Below are positions 43,754-51,788 of a stretch of 64,000 nucleotides of DNA, piece after piece. The stretch spans positions 1 through 64,000 of the forward strand of contig NZ_JPXI01000042.1 of NCBI RefSeq assembly GCF_000740675.1, read 5' to 3'. The position numbers and the translations under genes were made by a program. The stretch is from Massilia sp. BSC265. GTDB lineage: Bacteria > Pseudomonadota > Gammaproteobacteria > Burkholderiales > Burkholderiaceae_D. Position 1 is the first letter of the stretch. Every line of letters starts with the position of its first letter. Below the pieces are notes generated by a model. The model was not told where the DNA came from and ran no database searches. It saw only the letters and a program-made list of their open reading frames with translations.

Positions 43754-44782
43754 TCAGCGGTTCATTCTTTTCAGTAGTTGGGCGCGGATGCTGCGCACGC
43801 TGTCGGCATCCATCGGCGCCAGCGCGCGCCGCGCGTGGGGCGGAATATGGGCGGCGGTCTGCTCATCCGCTTCGAACACGTAGTGGCGGAACAAGCCGGC
43901 CCAGGCCTTGCGCTGTTCTGGCGGCAGGTCGCGCACGCTCATCAGGGCATGCATCATGGCGTTCATCGGCGTGTCCATGTAATCCGGGGACTGGCGCCAC
44001 CAGTAATTCACCAGCACATTGAAGTCTTCCAGCGCCTGGATGTGGTGCCACCACATGCTGGGGATGAACAAGGCGTCGCCCGGCTCCATCTCGACCACCA
44101 GCGCATGCTCCATCGCGGTGGCAAAGCGCGGGAAGCGCTCGAGATCGGGTTTCAGGAAGTCGACCAGGCTGATGGCCTGGCCGGCCGGCGTCAGGTCGAG
44201 CGGGCCGACGTACAGGTTCTCGACCTGGCTCGGCGGGAACAGCGTGAAGCGGCGCCGCCCGGCCACGACGCATGCCAGGTTGTCCGGCAGGTCATAGTGG
44301 GCCGCGATGCGGGTGCGGTTACCGATCCAGATCGAACCCAGCGCGTCGCGTTCGCCGAGCTCGACCCGGTTCTCGTCGTGGAAGCCGGGCAGGCAGGTGT
44401 CGATCGTGGTCGAGCCGACGTAGATCGCGGGCTGCTGGTGCGGGGCAGCGCCGCGGTAGCGTTCCAGCTCGGCCAGCACCTTGTCGAGACGCACGCGCAC
44501 GGGGGCGAAGTTGAAGCCGTCCATCGCTTCGTTGTAGAAGAAGCGGCCTTCGATCTCGGGCGGGCCGAGCATCGCGTTGACGGTGGCGTCGCGGTAGAAG
44601 CGGCGCAGGTAGGCATCGGCGGCGCCGGCGGATTGGCGCGCCGCCTGCACCATCGGCCACCCTGCCGCAAGACCACGCAGCACCACCGGTTCGGTGGACT
44701 CCAGAATGCCAGGGCCGAGGTCGCGCGGCGTCAGGCCGCTGATCTCGCGGATAGGTTTAGGCGTGGGCAGCACGGCGGGCAT
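43754..44782 (-). CDS. JmjC/cupin-8-like oxygenase-type protein
   Basis: 342 aa. The cupin-like core (about 30-260) has a candidate iron-binding triad H162-x-D164 (AAHYDLPDN) and H246 or H247 (SMWWHHIQ), the pattern of Fe(II)/2-oxoglutarate JmjC-type hydroxylases. The 2-oxoglutarate-contacting residues were not identified. No signal peptide is seen, so it would be cytoplasmic. Its start overlaps the end of sapC by 26 bp, indicating tight coupling. Proteins of this type recur beside SapC and halogenase genes in TonB-receptor loci; function unknown. Confidence 0.85.
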   Translation of the reverse strand: MPAVLPTPKPIREISGLTPRDLGPGILESTEPVVLRGLAAGWPMVQAARQSAGAADAYLRRFYRDATVNAMLGPPEIEGRFFYNEAMDGFNFAPVRVRLDKVLAELERYRGAAPHQQPAIYVGSTTIDTCLPGFHDENRVELGERDALGSIWIGNRTRIAAHYDLPDNLACVVAGRRRFTLFPPSQVENLYVGPLDLTPAGQAISLVDFLKPDLERFPRFATAMEHALVVEMEPGDALFIPSMWWHHIQALEDFNVLVNYWWRQSPDYMDTPMNAMMHALMSVRDLPPEQRKAWAGLFRHYVFEADEQTAAHIPPHARRALAPMDADSVRSIRAQLLKRMNR

Positions 44783-45467
44783 TCTTGCGGTCGATCAGGG
44801 CGCGGAAATTCGACAGCGACGCGATCTGGAAGTAGATGGCGGCCAGCCAGCCGGCCTTGTGCAGGGTTTCGATCGCCGCGCCATCCAGCGCGGCCAGGCG
44901 CTCTTCATTGATGGTGTAGAAGCCGGCGAGGCGATTCTGCGAACCGTCGTCGAGCGTGATGTCGAGCGCAAAGCCTTCGATCAGTTCGTGCTCGACCAGC
45001 GCCTCGACGAACGCCACATTGGACCCCATGCCTTCGTGGATGGTCAGCAGCATCGAGTTGACGTGCTCGAGGTAGGGGCTCATGCCGCCGTGCGGCAGGA
45101 AGATCGGCTCACCCTCGGTGGTGCCGATGCGCGGGCTGTCGACATCGATGTGGATCACCAGCTCGTCGCCGTCGCGGCCGATCATGAAAGGCAGGCGCTC
45201 CACCAGCAGCGGCAGGGTGGGCGCATCCCAGCGGTCCTCTTCCAGGAACAGGTTCTCGTCGGTCTCGAAACCGAACAGGGCGATCGGCTCGAAGGGGTGG
45301 ACTTCGCTCTGCTTCCGAAAAATGATCGGGTAGTGCGCCTGCAGGAGGCGGAATTCGGCGGCGAAGGTCTGCACGTAGGCGAGGCTGTCGGTCAGCCCGC
45401 GTCCCTGCCGGGTGTTCACGCGCAGGTCCTTGTGGTCGACGTTATTCAGCAGTACTGGCTTGGCCAT
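44757..45467 (-). CDS. SapC family protein
   Basis: 236 aa. It shows the SapC-family pattern from the N-terminus (LLNNVDHKDLRVN), through EFRLLQAHYPIIFRK, ALFGFETDENLFL and RLPFMIGRD, to GFYTINEERLAALDG near residue 195. The family name derives from a Campylobacter surface-layer secretion gene, but no membrane helix or signal peptide is present and the biochemical role is unknown. In this operon it sits between the two halogenase-like genes with the cupin, the same companions it has in Xanthomonas, Caulobacter and sphingomonad receptor loci. Confidence 0.88.
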   Translation of the reverse strand: MAKPVLLNNVDHKDLRVNTRQGRGLTDSLAYVQTFAAEFRLLQAHYPIIFRKQSEVHPFEPIALFGFETDENLFLEEDRWDAPTLPLLVERLPFMIGRDGDELVIHIDVDSPRIGTTEGEPIFLPHGGMSPYLEHVNSMLLTIHEGMGSNVAFVEALVEHELIEGFALDITLDDGSQNRLAGFYTINEERLAALDGAAIETLHKAGWLAAIYFQIASLSNFRALIDRKNARRAAHA

Positions 45468-45483
45468 TGGATCGTCTCTTTCT

Positions 45484-45506
45484 CGTTGTCGTTGTTGTCG
45501 TTGTTG
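45484..45506. repeat. CGTTGT microsatellite upstream of sapC
   Basis: Three CGTTGT units, the last offset by an inserted TGT, lie in the 72-bp gap between the second halogenase-like gene and sapC, 17 bp upstream of the sapC ATG. The copy number could vary by slippage and change spacing to the ribosome-binding site. Confidence 0.6.
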
Positions 45507-45539
45507 CCCGTGCTCGCGTCCTTGCGATCACGGTAGTGG

Positions 45540-47117
45540 TCATTTGACGGGCAGGCCATGGCGGACGATGTGCGCGATGAGCGTGCGGTTGTCCGGCAGC
45601 GCCGGCAGCATCCGGCGCGTCAGGTCGGCGGCCTGGCGCAGGAAACCGTCGGCCATGGCGGCGTTGCCCTCCCCGACGCGCTCGCGCCGGGACAGGCCAG
45701 GCTCCGGCCTGAAGCCCATCCCATACAAAATATACTGGTAACTCGCCGCCGGGAAGACCTCCTGGATGCGGTTGAAGTCGTAGCGCGAGGGCGGACGGTG
45801 GCGCCACAGCGCCAGCAGGTCGGCCACGCGCTGCGGGATGGTTTCGCTGTTCCGGTTGTCGCGCCAGTAGCCGTTCGGGTCAAGCGCGCCCTCGCGGCGG
45901 CTCAGGACATAGTGCAGCTTCAGGAAGTCGATCACCCGTTCCCAGCGATAGGTGAAGGTCTCGTTGAAGCGCTGGGCGCAGAGGTCCATCTGTGCACGTG
46001 TGACCGGCATCTCGTCGGCCAGCATCGCGCTTGACAATTCGACCATGGCCAGTGCCGAGGCTTCCAGCGGCTCGATGAAGCCGCTTGATAAGCCGATGGC
46101 AACGCAGTTGCGGTGCCAGAAGCGCTCGCGGTAGCCGGGTTCGAAGGACAGTTTGCGCGGCGTGGGGATGTCGTCCGGACCGCCGGTAGCGCGGATGTAG
46201 GCGCGCAGCGCGCGTTCGGCCGCATCATCGCTCGTGTGGGCGCTCGAATATACGTGGCCGATGCCGCGCCGGGTCGGCAGGCCGATGTCCCAGATCCAGC
46301 CGGCTTCCTGCGCGGTGGACGTGGTCTGCGAGGCAATCGGCGTGTCGTCAAGCCGATAGGGCACCTGGACCGCCAGCGCGCTGTCGTTGAATAGGATGCC
46401 GCGCTGCGGGAGGAAAGGCACGCCGTAGTGCTTCCCGAGCAGCAGCGACTGCATCCCGGTGCAGTCCACGAACAGGTCGCCGGCCAGTTCGCCGTGCGCC
46501 TTGGTGTGCAGGGCGGCGATGTCGCCATCGTCATGGGAGCGGATGCCCGTGACATGGTCCGGTACGTAGTGCACGCCGAGCTTTTCCAGACAATGCTTCT
46601 TGAGGAACAGGCCGAACTTGCCGGCGTCGAGGTGATAGCCGTAGTTGGCCACGGCGGCGAATTCTGGCGTGGCCGCCTGCTTGGGCGCGCGCCCGTGCAC
46701 GCACAGGTGCGGCTGGTAGCTCACCAGGTCGGCGAAGGGAATATCGGCGTGGCGCGCGAGCCAGTGGCCGGCCATGTCGGCATCGCCCCATCCCTGTGGC
46801 AGCACGAAGGGGTGGAAATAGTAGTCGTGGTCGCCGCCGCTGACCCAGCGGTTGAAGCGCGAGCCCTGCTTGAAGGAGGCGTCGCACTCGCGGAAAAATG
46901 CGGACTCGGACAGGCCGGCCGCGCGCAGGGTGTCGCGCATGGTTGGCCAGGTACCCTCGCCGACGCCGATCGTCGGCACATCGGGCGACTCGATCAGCGT
47001 TACGCGCAGGGCGCCTTCGCCGGCCGACTGGAAGCTCGATGCAAGGACGGCCGCCGTCAGCCAGCCAGCCGAGCCCCCGCCCACGATGACGACATGCCTG
47101 ATGGTGGTGCTCGCCAT
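45540..47117 (-). CDS. Flavin-dependent tryptophan-halogenase family protein (second, divergent)
   Basis: 525 aa. FAD-binding GGGSAG at 13-18, GVGEGTWPT (51-59), the candidate catalytic Lys83 in ASFKQGSRF, and FIEPLEAS with E349/E352. The WxWxIP motif is altered to WIWDIG (274-279). It therefore belongs to a different branch from the first halogenase-like protein and may use another substrate or act as a monooxygenase. It is the second gene of the receptor operon, 128 bp after the receptor, with GGAAAC before the ATG. Confidence 0.9.
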   Translation of the reverse strand: MASTTIRHVVIVGGGSAGWLTAAVLASSFQSAGEGALRVTLIESPDVPTIGVGEGTWPTMRDTLRAAGLSESAFFRECDASFKQGSRFNRWVSGGDHDYYFHPFVLPQGWGDADMAGHWLARHADIPFADLVSYQPHLCVHGRAPKQAATPEFAAVANYGYHLDAGKFGLFLKKHCLEKLGVHYVPDHVTGIRSHDDGDIAALHTKAHGELAGDLFVDCTGMQSLLLGKHYGVPFLPQRGILFNDSALAVQVPYRLDDTPIASQTTSTAQEAGWIWDIGLPTRRGIGHVYSSAHTSDDAAERALRAYIRATGGPDDIPTPRKLSFEPGYRERFWHRNCVAIGLSSGFIEPLEASALAMVELSSAMLADEMPVTRAQMDLCAQRFNETFTYRWERVIDFLKLHYVLSRREGALDPNGYWRDNRNSETIPQRVADLLALWRHRPPSRYDFNRIQEVFPAASYQYILYGMGFRPEPGLSRRERVGEGNAAMADGFLRQAADLTRRMLPALPDNRTLIAHIVRHGLPVK

Positions 47118-47245
47118 ATTTGTTTCCGAAAAAAACTAATGCCTAGGCAAGTCTAACCTGAAAATGAACACAGCGGACCATGGCGCCTGCCACGACCCGC
47201 TGGTTTTTTGCTCTGTACCCGGGCGACCCGGGTGGAAGCATCAGC

Positions 47246-50200
47246 TTAGAACTTGTAGCGGGCCGACAGCATATAGCGTGGACCGGACTGCTCCACGTAC
47301 AGCGCCTGGCGTTCGTTGCGGCCGTGCACGCGACGGATCTCGTCGGTCAGGTTGATGCCCTCGAACTGGACGCTGATGTGCTTGCTGACGTTGTACCCGA
47401 TGCTCAGGTCGAGCTGGCCGTAGGCCTCGACATAGTTCGGGTTCGGGCCCGAGCCGTCGAAGGTCGACGACAGGAACTTGTCGCGCCAGTTGTAGGCCGC
47501 ACGCACGTTCCACTTGTCGTTCTCGAAGATACCCACCAGGTTGGCCGAGTCGCTCAGGCCGACCAGCGCAAACTGCTCGCCGATGCTCCTGTTGTCGTAC
47601 TCCAGGCCCGAGTCGACCTTGGTGTAGTTCGCCTGGATGCCGAAGCCGGAGCTGCCGAACATGTGCTGCACGTTCAGCTCGAGGCCGCGCAGGCGCGCCT
47701 CCTTCTGGTTCGAATAGGTGGTGATCCTGAAATTGGCGATCGGGTCGTTCGGCTGGCCGACGATGGTGCCGGTGGCGTTGCCCGACGGGTCATCCGCGCC
47801 GCGCGTCACGCCTGGCTGGCCGGCGAAGTTGCGGAAGATGTAGTTGCGGATGCAGGTGGTGTCCGCGCTCGCACAGCCATTGGCCAGCGCCGCGTTCCAG
47901 TAGGCGCCGCCGATCGGGGTGCGCAGGTTGAAGGGCTGGGCGACGACCTGCGACTGGCCGGCGTAGTTCTCCAGGCTCTTGCGGAAGTGGCCGAGCGAGA
48001 CGAAGCTCGACTTGTTGTAGTACCACTCCCAGGCCAGGTCGATATTCTTCGACTTAACCGGCAGCAGGCCCGGGTTGCCCTGGCGTCCGGTACCGCCCTC
48101 GACACGTGCCAGGGTATCGAGCACTTGGCCGCCGGTCAGCTGGTCATAGCGTGCGCGGCCGATGGTTTCGCCGTAGCTGAAGCGGCCCTTCATGTCCGAC
48201 CGCAGGTCGATGTCGGCATCGAAGCTCGGCAGCACGTGCTTGTACTTGCCGGTCAAGGTAGTAAAGGCCGGTGCGCCGAAGCTCACCGGGAGTTCGTTCT
48301 GCGACACCCAGCTGATCCGGGTCGCGATCGGCACCAGTGCGGTCGAGGTGACGTCGGTCTTCTCGTAGCGCACGCCGAGCGAGGTGTGGATCGGCATTGC
48401 CGTATCCCAGTCGGTGTTGAACTGCAGGTACAGGCTCTTCGACTTCTCGCGGGTGCGCTGGTCGGTGTCGTAGGTGGTCTTCGGCCGGTACAACTCGGGA
48501 AGGCCCGTCACCCTGGCGGCCTGCTCGCGCAGCCGGGCGAAGTCGAAGGTGTAGAAGGTGTTGAACAGGTTCGGATTCTCGTGGCCGTCGATGTTGTCGA
48601 AGTACTGGCGCAGGCTCTCCCGGCGGAAGTAGCTGGCCGGGTAGTCCGACGGCACGGTGGCGCCGCCCCAGGTATCACGCTGCTGCACCGAGAAGGCCGA
48701 ACGGTTGTTGACGTCGGTATGGCCCAGGCCGAACTTCAGCTCGGACGCTTCCAGCATCTTCCAGCTGCCGTGCGTCTGGACTTGCTTGACTTCGCTCTTC
48801 ACGTAGCCGTTCTCGAACACCGAGCCGGTGACCTGCTGGGGTGCGCGCTGGAAGTCGGCGCCCTTGATGCTCAGTACCGGAAGATCCTGCGAGAAGTCGA
48901 CGCTGGTGTCGCCGCGGCTGAAGCTGGCGGTACCCAGGGTGTTGGACGATCCCCATGGGCTGTCCGGCTTCGATTCGGCGGTCGATTTATGCGCGTCGAG
49001 CTCGAAACGGACGTCGCTGTTGACGCGCCATGCGGCGTTGAAGCCGAGGGAGTGGTTCTGGGTCTTGGTGGCAAAGTCGGCGCCACCCATCGCGATATCG
49101 CTGTTGTTATCCGGGATCAGCTCGGTGTACACCAGCGGTGCGGCCACCGGACCGTCGGTCCAGGTGCTGGTGGACGGGCCGAAGTTGAACCAGGCCGACA
49201 CGTCCTGGCGGCGGGTCTGGATCTTGTTTTCCGAATAGGTGTAGTCGAGGGTGGTGGTCAGGGCCTTGCTCGGGGCGAACTGCAATACCAGTTGGCCGTT
49301 GGTACGCTGGCGCTGGATGCCGCTCATGGCGTAGTTCATGTTCTGCGGCACCTGGTACAGGTCGGTCGGATCCGGGCGGTTGACGATGCCCGGCGTCTGG
49401 CCGTTCGGCAGCGGCTGCGGAATGGTGCCCCAGTTGTTCTCGTCGCCGCGGAACGGGCCCTTCCAGCCGTTGCCCACCGAGGCCACGTTGTAGCCCAGGT
49501 TGCGTTCCTGGTAGCTGGCCGACAGGCCGATACCGAAGCGGCCGTCGGCCGAGGTATTGCTGTAGATGCCCGACACTTCAGGGGTGACCTTGCCGCCGCG
49601 CTTGACGTCTTCCGGCAGGTTGTCGGCCGAGCGGTCATGCACGCCCTTGACGCCGATGCTGGCCTGCAGGCCCGGGCGCGCCAGCGGGCGCGCGGTCAGC
49701 ACGTTGATGGTGGCGCCGATGCCGCCGGTCGGGGTTTCGGCGCGTGCCGATTTGTAGACCTGCAGTTGCGAGATCGCTTCCGAAGCGATGTTGGCGAAGT
49801 CGTAGGCACGGCCCGGGCGGTCGCCCAGGTTCGAGGTCGGCATCTGGCGGCCGTTGAGCAGCACCAGATTGAAGTCCGGGCCGACGCCGCGCACCGTCAC
49901 TTTCGAGCCTTCGCCGATGCTGCGGTCGATCGACACGCCGCTGATGCGCTGCAGCGATTCGGCCAGGTTGGTATCGGGGAATTTGCCGATGTCTTCGGCG
50001 ACGATGCCGTCGACGAAGCCCTGCGCATTGCGCTTGAGGGCCATCGACGATTCGAGGCTGGCGCGCAGGCCGGTCACGGTGACGGTCTGGATGCCGGCCG
50101 GCGAGGATGGGCTGGTTGCTTCCTGCGCTGCCGCGTCAGTGGCCGTTGCTGCGCCCGGGGTCGAGGCGACTTCCTGGGCATGTGCCGGGATGAATGCCGC

Positions 50201-50257
50201 GCATGCGCTGGCTACTGCCAGGCTCATCAATGTCTGCTTAGCCTTGGGGTAATACAT
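47246..50257 (-). CDS. TonB-dependent outer-membrane receptor (Xanthomonas/Caulobacter type)
   Basis: 1003 aa. A signal peptide (1-27, ending AHA) is followed by a TonB box-like IQTVTVTG (56-63) and a plug domain (about 75-200) with FPDTNLAESLQRISGV and VRGVGPDFNLVLLNGR. The 22-strand barrel follows and ends in the aromatic terminus ARYKF needed for outer-membrane insertion. It belongs to the family of large receptors linked to carbohydrate uptake in Xanthomonas and Caulobacter. It is first in the operon with the halogenase-like, SapC and cupin genes, and its promoter carries a perfect LacI-type palindrome. Beta-gluco-oligosaccharides are the likely ligand. Confidence 0.95.
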   Translation of the reverse strand: MYYPKAKQTLMSLAVASACAAFIPAHAQEVASTPGAATATDAAAQEATSPSSPAGIQTVTVTGLRASLESSMALKRNAQGFVDGIVAEDIGKFPDTNLAESLQRISGVSIDRSIGEGSKVTVRGVGPDFNLVLLNGRQMPTSNLGDRPGRAYDFANIASEAISQLQVYKSARAETPTGGIGATINVLTARPLARPGLQASIGVKGVHDRSADNLPEDVKRGGKVTPEVSGIYSNTSADGRFGIGLSASYQERNLGYNVASVGNGWKGPFRGDENNWGTIPQPLPNGQTPGIVNRPDPTDLYQVPQNMNYAMSGIQRQRTNGQLVLQFAPSKALTTTLDYTYSENKIQTRRQDVSAWFNFGPSTSTWTDGPVAAPLVYTELIPDNNSDIAMGGADFATKTQNHSLGFNAAWRVNSDVRFELDAHKSTAESKPDSPWGSSNTLGTASFSRGDTSVDFSQDLPVLSIKGADFQRAPQQVTGSVFENGYVKSEVKQVQTHGSWKMLEASELKFGLGHTDVNNRSAFSVQQRDTWGGATVPSDYPASYFRRESLRQYFDNIDGHENPNLFNTFYTFDFARLREQAARVTGLPELYRPKTTYDTDQRTREKSKSLYLQFNTDWDTAMPIHTSLGVRYEKTDVTSTALVPIATRISWVSQNELPVSFGAPAFTTLTGKYKHVLPSFDADIDLRSDMKGRFSYGETIGRARYDQLTGGQVLDTLARVEGGTGRQGNPGLLPVKSKNIDLAWEWYYNKSSFVSLGHFRKSLENYAGQSQVVAQPFNLRTPIGGAYWNAALANGCASADTTCIRNYIFRNFAGQPGVTRGADDPSGNATGTIVGQPNDPIANFRITTYSNQKEARLRGLELNVQHMFGSSGFGIQANYTKVDSGLEYDNRSIGEQFALVGLSDSANLVGIFENDKWNVRAAYNWRDKFLSSTFDGSGPNPNYVEAYGQLDLSIGYNVSKHISVQFEGINLTDEIRRVHGRNERQALYVEQSGPRYMLSARYKF

Positions 50258-50617
50258 GGTGCTCTCCTGTTTTTTTTAAAATGACCGTCACCCAATCCAA
50301 CGGTGTCTCCACTACCTGTGCCGGCTGAATCCAGGCTGCGCGCTGCCGGCGGTCCTGCTGTCGTCCGTGTTGCCGTCCCTGCTTTCGTCCCTATGGCTGG
50401 GCACCTCCTCGCCACGCCACCAGGCGCCGCCGGCCCTGATTGCAGGGTGCGTCCGGCCACCAGACGGCACAGCGAGGACATGCGGCCAGTGCCGATGTCC
50501 TCGCTGCCGGGTAGCGGGTAAAGCGGTGCGCGGTGCGCTCGTTCATCTGTAATCGCTCAGGCTCGCATCTTGCGATGCTTCGTTGGTCAAGCAATTCTTC
50601 AAACCATCCGTCTGGTG
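50258..50617 (-). other. Long leader of the receptor operon
   Basis: If transcription starts near 50641, the receptor mRNA has a leader of about 380 nt. It contains the hairpin at 50471-50505 and a strong ribosome-binding site (AGGAGAG) before the ATG. No convincing leader peptide was identified and I could not match it to a known riboswitch. Confidence 0.45.
50471..50505 (-). other. Stable hairpin in the receptor-operon leader
   Basis: AGCGAGGACAT (50471-50481) pairs perfectly with ATGTCCTCGCT (50495-50505), and an inner GGC/GCC pair closes a CAGT loop. The outer stem is 11 bp. No T-tract follows on the minus strand, so simple termination is unlikely; mRNA stability or attenuation is possible. 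Confidence 0.55.
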
Positions 50618-50635
50618 CATGGAAACGTTTCCATG
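50618..50635. promoter_or_regulatory. Perfect LacI-type operator of the receptor operon
   Basis: CATGGAAACGTTTCCATG is a perfect 18-bp palindrome with a central CG, starting 12 bp downstream of the receptor -10 box. It is the most symmetrical of the four operators and would cover the transcription start. Confidence 0.85.
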
Positions 50636-50647
50636 TAAGTCGGTTGA

Positions 50648-50676
50648 ATATTAGGGTTAGCAAAAAAAATTGTCAA
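50648..50676 (-). promoter_or_regulatory. Strong sigma-70 promoter of the receptor operon
   Basis: On the minus strand, consensus TTGACA (50676-50671), a 17-bp spacer containing an eight-T run, and TAATAT (50653-50648). It directs the receptor-halogenase-SapC-cupin-halogenase operon. Confidence 0.85.
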
Positions 50677-50786
50677 CGGAATATTCCATATAGATATGAG
50701 TCGGAATGCGGCTGATTTGCAACACTGGCGGAGGACCATAGGGACAAGGCTGCATGGTCGATGCCGGTTTTCACGACGCCACGCGA

Positions 50787-50816
50787 TTGACACCCAAAAA
50801 TCGGCGGTGCTATAGT
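50787..50816 (+). promoter_or_regulatory. Promoter of the deacetylase-GH16 operon
   Basis: TTGACA (50787-50792), an 18-bp spacer and extended -10 TGCTATAGT. The 15-bp core CGGTGCTATAGTCGG (50805-50819) is identical to that of the ABC operon promoter. Confidence 0.8.
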
Positions 50817-50829
50817 CGGCTTGACATTC

Positions 50830-50843
50830 TGGTAACGTTTCCA
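50830..50843. promoter_or_regulatory. LacI-type operator of the deacetylase-GH16 operon
   Basis: TGGTAACGTTTCCA, identical to the operator at 29717-29730 and at the same distance (19 bp) from the first base of the -10 box. Confidence 0.78.
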
Positions 50844-50860
50844 AACAGTGACTGAAAAGG

Positions 50861-51772
50861 ATGGCGATGGAGCAGGGTAGATACGCGGCCGGGGTGGCCG
50901 GCAACATGCCGCACGCAGGCCTGCCGAAGGGTGGAAAATGGCTCCGGCGCGCGCTCGCATATGCCCTGCTCGCGGGACTGCATGCCGGCATACCTGCCGC
51001 CATGGCCGCGGAAGCCGGTACTGCCTTCGCCTGGCCACACGGGGCAAGGGCCGCCGTCAGCCTTGCTTACGACGATGCCCTCGATTCACAGCTCGACCAT
51101 GCCCTGCCCGCCCTCGACAAGGTCGGGCTGAAGGGCAGCTTCTACCTGACCCTGTCGAATCCGGCAGTGGCACGGCGCATGGAGGGATGGCGCGCGGCCG
51201 CGCGGGCCGGGCACGAACTCGGCAACCACAGCCTGTTCCACCAGTGCGCACGCAGCAAACCCGGGCGCGACTGGGTCGAGCCGCACCGCAACCTCGATAC
51301 CATCAGCGTGGAGCAGATGCGCGAGCAGGTCTTGCTGGCCAATACCATGCTGGCGGCGATCGACGGGCGCCAGGAGCGCACCTACACGCTGCCCTGCGGC
51401 GACACCCTGGCCGGCGGCCGGGACTACCTGCCCACGGTGCGCGCCAGCTTCGTTGCGATCAAGGTCACGGGCGGCAGTGGCGTGATCGATGCGATGCGCA
51501 CGCTCGATCCGCTCGCGGTGCCAGTGGCGGCGCCAGTCGGCAGCAGCGGCGCGGAGCTGATCGCCATCGTCAAGGAGGCCATGCAGCGCGGGACCATGGT
51601 CAACTTCACCTTCCACGGCATCGGCGGCGACTACCTCAGCATCTCCACCCAGGCCCACGAGGAACTGCTGCGCTTCCTCGCCGACAATCGCCAGCTGGTC
51701 TGGACCGATACCTTCCTCAACATCATGAAACACGTCAGGCAGCAGCAGGCACGCTCCCCTGCCGGCCCCTGA
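50861..51772 (+). CDS. Exported polysaccharide deacetylase (NodB/CE4-like)
   Basis: 303 aa. A long N-terminus leads to a signal-peptide-like helix (about 30-50, ending AMAAEA). The NodB domain (about 55-260) has SLAYDDALDS in place of the usual TFDDG and the metal-binding pair in GNHSLFH. It would remove N- or O-acetyl groups from a polysaccharide in the periplasm or outside. The ATG at 50867 has better spacing to AAAAGG (6 bp) and could be the true start. It shares a LacI-type operator and probably an operon with the GH16 gene 16 bp downstream. Confidence 0.86.
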   Translation: MAMEQGRYAAGVAGNMPHAGLPKGGKWLRRALAYALLAGLHAGIPAAMAAEAGTAFAWPHGARAAVSLAYDDALDSQLDHALPALDKVGLKGSFYLTLSNPAVARRMEGWRAAARAGHELGNHSLFHQCARSKPGRDWVEPHRNLDTISVEQMREQVLLANTMLAAIDGRQERTYTLPCGDTLAGGRDYLPTVRASFVAIKVTGGSGVIDAMRTLDPLAVPVAAPVGSSGAELIAIVKEAMQRGTMVNFTFHGIGGDYLSISTQAHEELLRFLADNRQLVWTDTFLNIMKHVRQQQARSPAGP

Positions 51773-51788
51773 CACGACAAGGAGACCC

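Noticed and set aside
42217..47117. Halogenase genes as part of an antibiotic biosynthesis cluster
   Set aside because: No NRPS, PKS, tryptophan-dimer or resistance genes are present; the operon starts with a TonB receptor and shares a sugar-type operator.
47217..47233. ACCCGGG/CCCGGGT hairpin after the receptor stop codon as a terminator
   Set aside because: The minus-strand sequence that follows is A-rich, not T-rich, and the downstream halogenase gene appears to belong to the same operon.
47180..50284. A very long plus-strand open frame (over 1000 codons) opposite the TonB receptor
   Set aside because: It is the antisense shadow of the receptor in high-GC DNA; its translation is rich in Arg, Ala, His and Gly with no domain, while the receptor strand has signal peptide, plug and barrel.
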